Positions 60,231 to 64,000 of a stretch of DNA of 64,000 bases are shown here, in pieces (positions within the stretch are counted from its first letter, which is position 1; each line of letters opens with the position of its first letter). The DNA comes from Defluviimonas aquaemixtae. Lineage in GTDB: Bacteria > Pseudomonadota > Alphaproteobacteria > Rhodobacterales > Rhodobacteraceae. Under the pieces are notes generated by a model. That model was given only the letters and a program-made list of their open reading frames with translations. It was not told where the DNA came from and made no database searches. The stretch lies in the NCBI RefSeq assembly GCF_900302475.1, contig NZ_OMOQ01000003.1:124001-188000 (forward strand), given 5' to 3'. The position numbers and the translations under genes are program-made.

Positions 60231-60910
60231 GTGCGGATGAGGTCCGGTATCGTGGTCAGGTCGGTCAGAATGGTGCCGGGGCGGCCGGACAGCCGGTCCA
60301 TCGGAACGCCAGCGCGATTCACCCAGGCGGTGCGGAAGCCGAATGCGGCCGCCCCCGCCGCGTCCCAGCCGTTCGACGATACGAATAGAACCTGGTCGGG
60401 CGTCGTGCCGAAGCGCTTGCCGACCAGCTGATAGACCCGCGCGTCGGGCTTGAAGATGCCGACGCTTTCGACCGACAATGTATCGTCCAGAAGATCCGCG
60501 ATGCCGGCGGACTTGGCGGCGGCAGAGAGCATGTCGGGCGAGCCGTTGGACAGGATTGCGGTCGCCAATCCCGCCTCTTTCAGCTTCGCGAGCATAGCGG
60601 GCACTTCGGGATAGGCTTCCAGTTCCCAGTAGAGCGCGAGCAGGCGTTCGCGCAGGTCGCTATCTTCGATGCCCGCCGCCTCCAGCGCCCAGTCGAGCCC
60701 GTCCTGAGTGACGATCCAGAAATCGACGTGATCGCGCATCACGGCACGGAGCCAAGTGTATTCGAGTTGCTTACGGCGCCAGTCCTCGGCGAGCTTTGGC
60801 CAGATGTCGGCGAGCTTCTCGCGACCCGGCTCGGCCGCGGCAGCGCGCGCGGCGGCGCTGACATCGAAGAGCGTGCCGTAGGCGTCGAAGATGCAGGTGG
60901 TGATGGGCAT
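60227..60910 (-). CDS. Haloacid dehalogenase type II (HAD superfamily)
   Basis: Start ATG 60910 with GGGAGG seven bases before; 227 residues. L-2-haloacid dehalogenase motifs: nucleophile Asp9 in FDAYGTLFDV, ILSNGSPDML, FKPDARVYQLV (Lys) and SSNGWDAAGAAAFG. These residues distinguish true type II dehalogenases from HAD phosphatases. It converts L-2-haloacids to D-2-hydroxyacids. First gene of the trio. Confidence 0.9.
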   Translation of the reverse strand: MPITTCIFDAYGTLFDVSAAARAAAAEPGREKLADIWPKLAEDWRRKQLEYTWLRAVMRDHVDFWIVTQDGLDWALEAAGIEDSDLRERLLALYWELEAYPEVPAMLAKLKEAGLATAILSNGSPDMLSAAAKSAGIADLLDDTLSVESVGIFKPDARVYQLVGKRFGTTPDQVLFVSSNGWDAAGAAAFGFRTAWVNRAGVPMDRLSGRPGTILTDLTTIPDLIRT

Positions 60911-61086
60911 CGGCGTCCTCCCGCGTTCAGACTGACGTCGTGCGGAGCAGGGGGCAAGGCCGGAAATGCCACGGGCACAAACCAGCGCCGCCACGCCGCG
61001 AGGGGGCGGCGCTTGACCGGGGCCGCACACTCTTCGACAGTTGCATGAAGGATGCAGAGTGGCATTCGTTTCGGAAGGATCAGGGC

Positions 61087-61671
61087 ATGGCGACCGCCGT
61101 CGAACGGATCAAAGCGACGCTCACCGAATTGCAGGACGAGATGGAGCGGGAGATCGGCGAACGGCGCGAAGCCCTGCGCTACCGCTACGACCGGGGCCGC
61201 GTCGTGTTCGAGCGCGAGATTCGCGAGCGTCACAGGGCCGCCCGCGTCGGGTTATCGGACTATCTTCGGAACGCGCGGCTTCTGGTGATCCTGACCGCGC
61301 CTGTGATCTACGGGCTCATCGTGCCGTTCGTGTTTCTCGACGTCTGCGTGACGATCTATCAGGCGATCTGTTTTCCGGTCTACCGGATCGAAAGGGTCAG
61401 GCGGTCGGATCACATCGCCTTCGATCACCAGCACCTCGCCTATCTGAACGGACACCAGAAGCTCAATTGCCTTTATTGCAGCTATTGCAATGGTTTGATC
61501 TCGTATATCCGCGAGATTGCGGCGCGGACGGAGCAGTACTGGTGTCCGATCAAGCACGCGCGCCGATTGGCTGGGCCGCATGAGCGGTACCCGGACTTTG
61601 TCGACTACGGAGATGCGGAGGCGTTCAGGAGCCAGACGGAGCCCATGCGGGCGGATCTGCAGCCGCGGTGA
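61087..61671 (+). CDS. Cys-rich membrane protein of unknown function
   Basis: Start ATG 61087 (ATG 61045 also possible); 194 residues. A charged coiled-coil N-terminus (about 1-60), one or two membrane helices (about 70-105) and a cytoplasmic tail with CLYCSYCNG and a further Cys in YWCPIKHARR, a possible metal or Fe-S site. Conserved hypothetical in Rhodobacteraceae by resemblance. It is divergent from the dehalogenase operon and convergent with fabI, four bases apart. Confidence 0.75.
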   Translation: MATAVERIKATLTELQDEMEREIGERREALRYRYDRGRVVFEREIRERHRAARVGLSDYLRNARLLVILTAPVIYGLIVPFVFLDVCVTIYQAICFPVYRIERVRRSDHIAFDHQHLAYLNGHQKLNCLYCSYCNGLISYIREIAARTEQYWCPIKHARRLAGPHERYPDFVDYGDAEAFRSQTEPMRADLQPR

Positions 61672-61674
61672 TGC

Positions 61675-62463
61675 TCAGAGGTGTTCTGCCTGCGGCATGC
61701 CGAGGACGTGGAACCCACCGTCGACGCGGATGATCTCCCCGGTCGTGCAGGCGCCGTGATCCGACAGGAGGTAGACCGCCGTGCCGCCGATCGCCTCGAG
61801 CGTGGCGTTGGCGCGCAGGGGCGCGTTCGCCTCGGTATGGCGGAAGGTCGCGCGCGCGCCGCCGATCGCCGCCCCGGCGAGCGTCTTCATTGGCCCAGGC
61901 GAGATCGCGTTGACGCGGATCTTCTGCGGGCCGAGGTCGTTCGCGAGATAGCGCGTCGCGCTTTCCAAAGCCGCCTTGGCCACGCCCATCACGTTGTAGT
62001 TGGGCGTCACCCGGTTTGAGCCGCCATAAGTGAGCGTGACGAGGCTGCCGCCCTCGGGCATGAGCTCCGAGGCCCGGCGCGCGACGTCGATGAAGGAGAA
62101 ACACGAGATCGAGAGCGATTTCTGGAAGTTCTCGCGGCTGGTGTTGATGAAGCGGCCGGTCAGCTCGTTCTTGTCGGAATAGGCGATGGCGTGGACGAGA
62201 AAGTCCATCGTACCCCAGCGGTCCTTGAGCGCGGCAAAGCAGGCTTCGAGGCTCACGTCGTCGGTCACATCGACATCGACAAGGAAATCCGAGGCGACAG
62301 AAGCCGCGAGAGGCTCGACCCGCTTGCCGAAGGCCTCGCCCTGGTACGAGAAAGCGAGTTCCGCCCCCTCGGCCGCGAGCGCCGAGGCGATGCCCCAGGC
62401 AATCGACCGTTCGTTCGCGACGCCCATCACGAGGCCGCGCTTGCCTTTCATCAGATCGGCCAT
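61675..62463 (-). CDS. fabI: Enoyl-ACP reductase FabI
   Basis: The 262-residue NADH-dependent reductase has GVANERSIAWGIA (cofactor loop), and Tyr146, Tyr156 and Lys163, the FabI catalytic set with E. coli numbering. It reduces enoyl-ACP in the last step of each fatty-acid elongation cycle. It lies 7 bp after fabB. Confidence 0.95.
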   Translation of the reverse strand: MADLMKGKRGLVMGVANERSIAWGIASALAAEGAELAFSYQGEAFGKRVEPLAASVASDFLVDVDVTDDVSLEACFAALKDRWGTMDFLVHAIAYSDKNELTGRFINTSRENFQKSLSISCFSFIDVARRASELMPEGGSLVTLTYGGSNRVTPNYNVMGVAKAALESATRYLANDLGPQKIRVNAISPGPMKTLAGAAIGGARATFRHTEANAPLRANATLEAIGGTAVYLLSDHGACTTGEIIRVDGGFHVLGMPQAEHL

Positions 62464-62470
62464 GTGAGCC

Positions 62471-63700
62471 CTACCCCTGATATTTGCTCATGACGAGGGT
62501 CGCATTGGTGCCGCCGAAGCCGAAGCTGTTGGAGAGCACGCTGTCGAGTTCCACGCCCTCGCGAAGCTCCGTCACGATCTCGGACGGGTCGAGGGCGGGA
62601 TCGAGGTCCTTCACGTTGGCCGAGGCCGCGATGAAGTCGCCGTTCATCATCAAGAGCGAGTAGATCGCCTCGTGCACGCCGGTGGCACCCAGCGAATGGC
62701 CGGTCAGCGACTTGGTCGAGGCGGTGGGAGGCGTGTTGCCCTTGCCGAAGACGCGGCGGATCGCCTCCATCTCGGTCACGTCGCCGACCGGCGTCGAGGT
62801 GCCGTGCGAGTTGATGTAGTCGATCTTGCGCCCTTCGGGCAGAGTCGCGACGGCGAGCCGCATTGAGCGTTCGCCGCCCTCGCCGGAAGGCGCGACCATG
62901 TCGTAGCCGTCCGAGGTCGCGCCGTAGCCCGTGACCTCGCCGTAGATCTTCGCGCCGCGCGCCTTGGCGTGTTCCAGCTCCTCGAGCACCACGACGCCAC
63001 CGCCGCCGGCGATGACAAAGCCGTCCCGGCTTGCGTCATAGGTGCGCGACGCGGTCTCGGGCGCGTCGTTGTATTTCGACGACATCGCGCCCATCGCGTC
63101 GAAGAGGCAGGACAGCGTCCAGTCAAGCTCTTCGCCGCCGCCGGCGAAGACGATATCCTGCTTGCCCATCTGAATGAGCTCGGTGCCGTTGCCGATGCAA
63201 TGGGCCGAAGTCGAGCAGGCCGAGGTGATCGAGTAGTTCACGCCCTTGATCTTGAAGGGCGTGGCGAGGCAGGCTGAGTTCGTGGACGACATGCAGCGCG
63301 TGACCATGAAGGGTCCCATTCGCTTGGGGCTGCCCTTTTCGACGACGATCTGATGCGCCAGGAAGAAGTTCGAGGTCGACGGACCGCCCGATCCCATGAC
63401 GAGGCCCGAGCGATCGTTCGAGACGTCGGACTCCTCGAGCCCGCTATCGGCGATCGCCTGTTCCATCGCGATGAAGTTGTAGGCCGCGCCGGGACCCATG
63501 AAGCGCAGGTTGCGCTTGTCGATATGGTCCTCGAGCGTGATCTGCGGCATTCCGTGAACCTGGCTGCGAAAGCCGCGTTCGGCATATTCGGGGGCAAAGA
63601 CGATCCCAGACTTGCCGGCGCGCAGTGAGGCTTCGGCCTCGGTGACGTTGTTGCCGATCGGCGAGACGATCCCCATTCCGGTGATGACGACTCGTCGCAT
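62471..63700 (-). CDS. fabB: Beta-ketoacyl-ACP synthase I FabB
   Basis: The 409-residue condensing enzyme has nucleophile Cys162 ([13 protein letters not shown]) and the two catalytic histidines ([20 protein letters not shown]). FabB-type sequence ([16 protein letters not shown]) marks the synthase that elongates unsaturated intermediates, matching its place after fabA. Confidence 0.96.
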   Translation of the reverse strand: MRRVVITGMGIVSPIGNNVTEAEASLRAGKSGIVFAPEYAERGFRSQVHGMPQITLEDHIDKRNLRFMGPGAAYNFIAMEQAIADSGLEESDVSNDRSGLVMGSGGPSTSNFFLAHQIVVEKGSPKRMGPFMVTRCMSSTNSACLATPFKIKGVNYSITSACSTSAHCIGNGTELIQMGKQDIVFAGGGEELDWTLSCLFDAMGAMSSKYNDAPETASRTYDASRDGFVIAGGGGVVVLEELEHAKARGAKIYGEVTGYGATSDGYDMVAPSGEGGERSMRLAVATLPEGRKIDYINSHGTSTPVGDVTEMEAIRRVFGKGNTPPTASTKSLTGHSLGATGVHEAIYSLLMMNGDFIAASANVKDLDPALDPSEIVTELREGVELDSVLSNSFGFGGTNATLVMSKYQG

Positions 63701-63722
63701 GGGCGCACTCCTTCTCGTTCGG

Positions 63723-64000
63723 TCAGCTATCGGAAAGCGCGACCTTCATGTCCTTGACCTGATAGATGGTCTCGCCATCGGCTTCCACCCGGCCATCCGC
63801 CACGCCCATCGTGAGGCGCCGAGTCTGCACGGCTTTCGTGAAGTCCACATAATAGGTCAGCATCTTGCGGTCCGGTCGGACCATTCCGGTCAGCTTCACC
63901 TCGCCGACGCCAAGCGCGTAGCCGCGCCCTTCCCAGCCGCGCCAGCCGAGGTTGAACCCGGTGAGCTGCCAGAGCCCGTCGAGTCCGAGGCAGCCCGGCA
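63723..64000 (-). CDS. fabA: 3-hydroxydecanoyl-ACP dehydratase FabA, 5' part outside window
   Basis: Minus-strand frame from the window edge to a TGA at 63725-63723; about 92 C-terminal residues are visible. [19 protein letters not shown] carries the catalytic Asp (Asp84 in E. coli), followed by [17 protein letters not shown]. The catalytic His and the start lie beyond 64000. FabA introduces the cis double bond; with fabB and fabI it forms the usual operon. Confidence 0.93.
   Translation of the reverse strand, partial: PGCLGLDGLWQLTGFNLGWRGWEGRGYALGVGEVKLTGMVRPDRKMLTYYVDFTKAVQTRRLTMGVADGRVEADGETIYQVKDMKVALSDS

Overview
The window is a GC-rich, densely coded chromosome segment of an alphaproteobacterium, most likely a member of the Rhodobacteraceae (Roseobacter/Paracoccus group). 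This placement is an inference. It rests on protein style (FtsK next to LolA, a CnoX-LON-Trm112 operon, fabA-fabB-fabI, a 41-residue L36, HspQ starting MLKTCAKYYLG), on short GTAGGGCGGGC-type palindromes, and on codon use. No plasmid or phage replication gene, integrase, intact insertion sequence, rRNA or CRISPR array is visible. There is one tRNA (Val-GAC).

Layout. 0-11 kb: redox chaperone operon, a haloalkane-dehalogenase-like hydrolase, a scrambled caspase-like remnant, a ubiquinone-type hydroxylase, an amidase, a DapC-like aminotransferase and FtsK. 11-13 kb: an AT-richer insert encoding a Swt1-like HEPN protein, next to an orphan BrnA-like antitoxin. 13-24 kb: LolA, a lytic transglycosylase, HspQ, gamma-glutamyltransferase, a kinase/STAS partner-switch pair, thiolase, methionine sulfoxide reductase, LysE exporter, homocysteine methyltransferase, pseudouridine synthase, an RTX-repeat protein and rpsO. 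24-31 kb: an HxlR regulator, an ECF sigma factor coupled to a membrane-anchored VWA protein, a small heat-shock protein under a probable ROSE RNA thermometer, and two tandem secreted trypsin-like proteases. 31-43 kb: glycolate oxidase glcDEF, an arylsulfotransferase-like protein, several small exported proteins, a LytTR membrane regulator divergent from a DUF2141 protein, a saccharopine-dehydrogenase-like enzyme and a phosphatase. 43-55 kb: a PAS hybrid kinase/response-regulator pair divergent from a ten-gene unit with two acyl-CoA-ligase-type proteins and a complete Liv-type ABC importer. 55-64 kb: a pseudo-caspase with peptidoglycan-binding domains, rpmJ, tRNA-Val, N-formylglutamate amidohydrolase, a dehalogenase/hydrolase/dehydratase operon, a Cys-rich membrane protein, and fabI-fabB-fabA (fabA cut by the window end).

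How it works together. The ligase-Liv unit looks like an uptake-and-activation system for a carboxylic acid, probably controlled by the divergent two-component pair. The HAD-hydrolase-dehydratase trio and glcDEF add small-acid catabolism. Stress functions recur: CnoX, HspQ, the Hsp20 with thermometer, and the free-Met-sulfoxide reductase. The items most worth a second look are the ROSE-like 5' leader, the ECF/VWA transmembrane pair, the HEPN insert, the ligase lacking its P-loop, and the two degenerate caspase-family loci.
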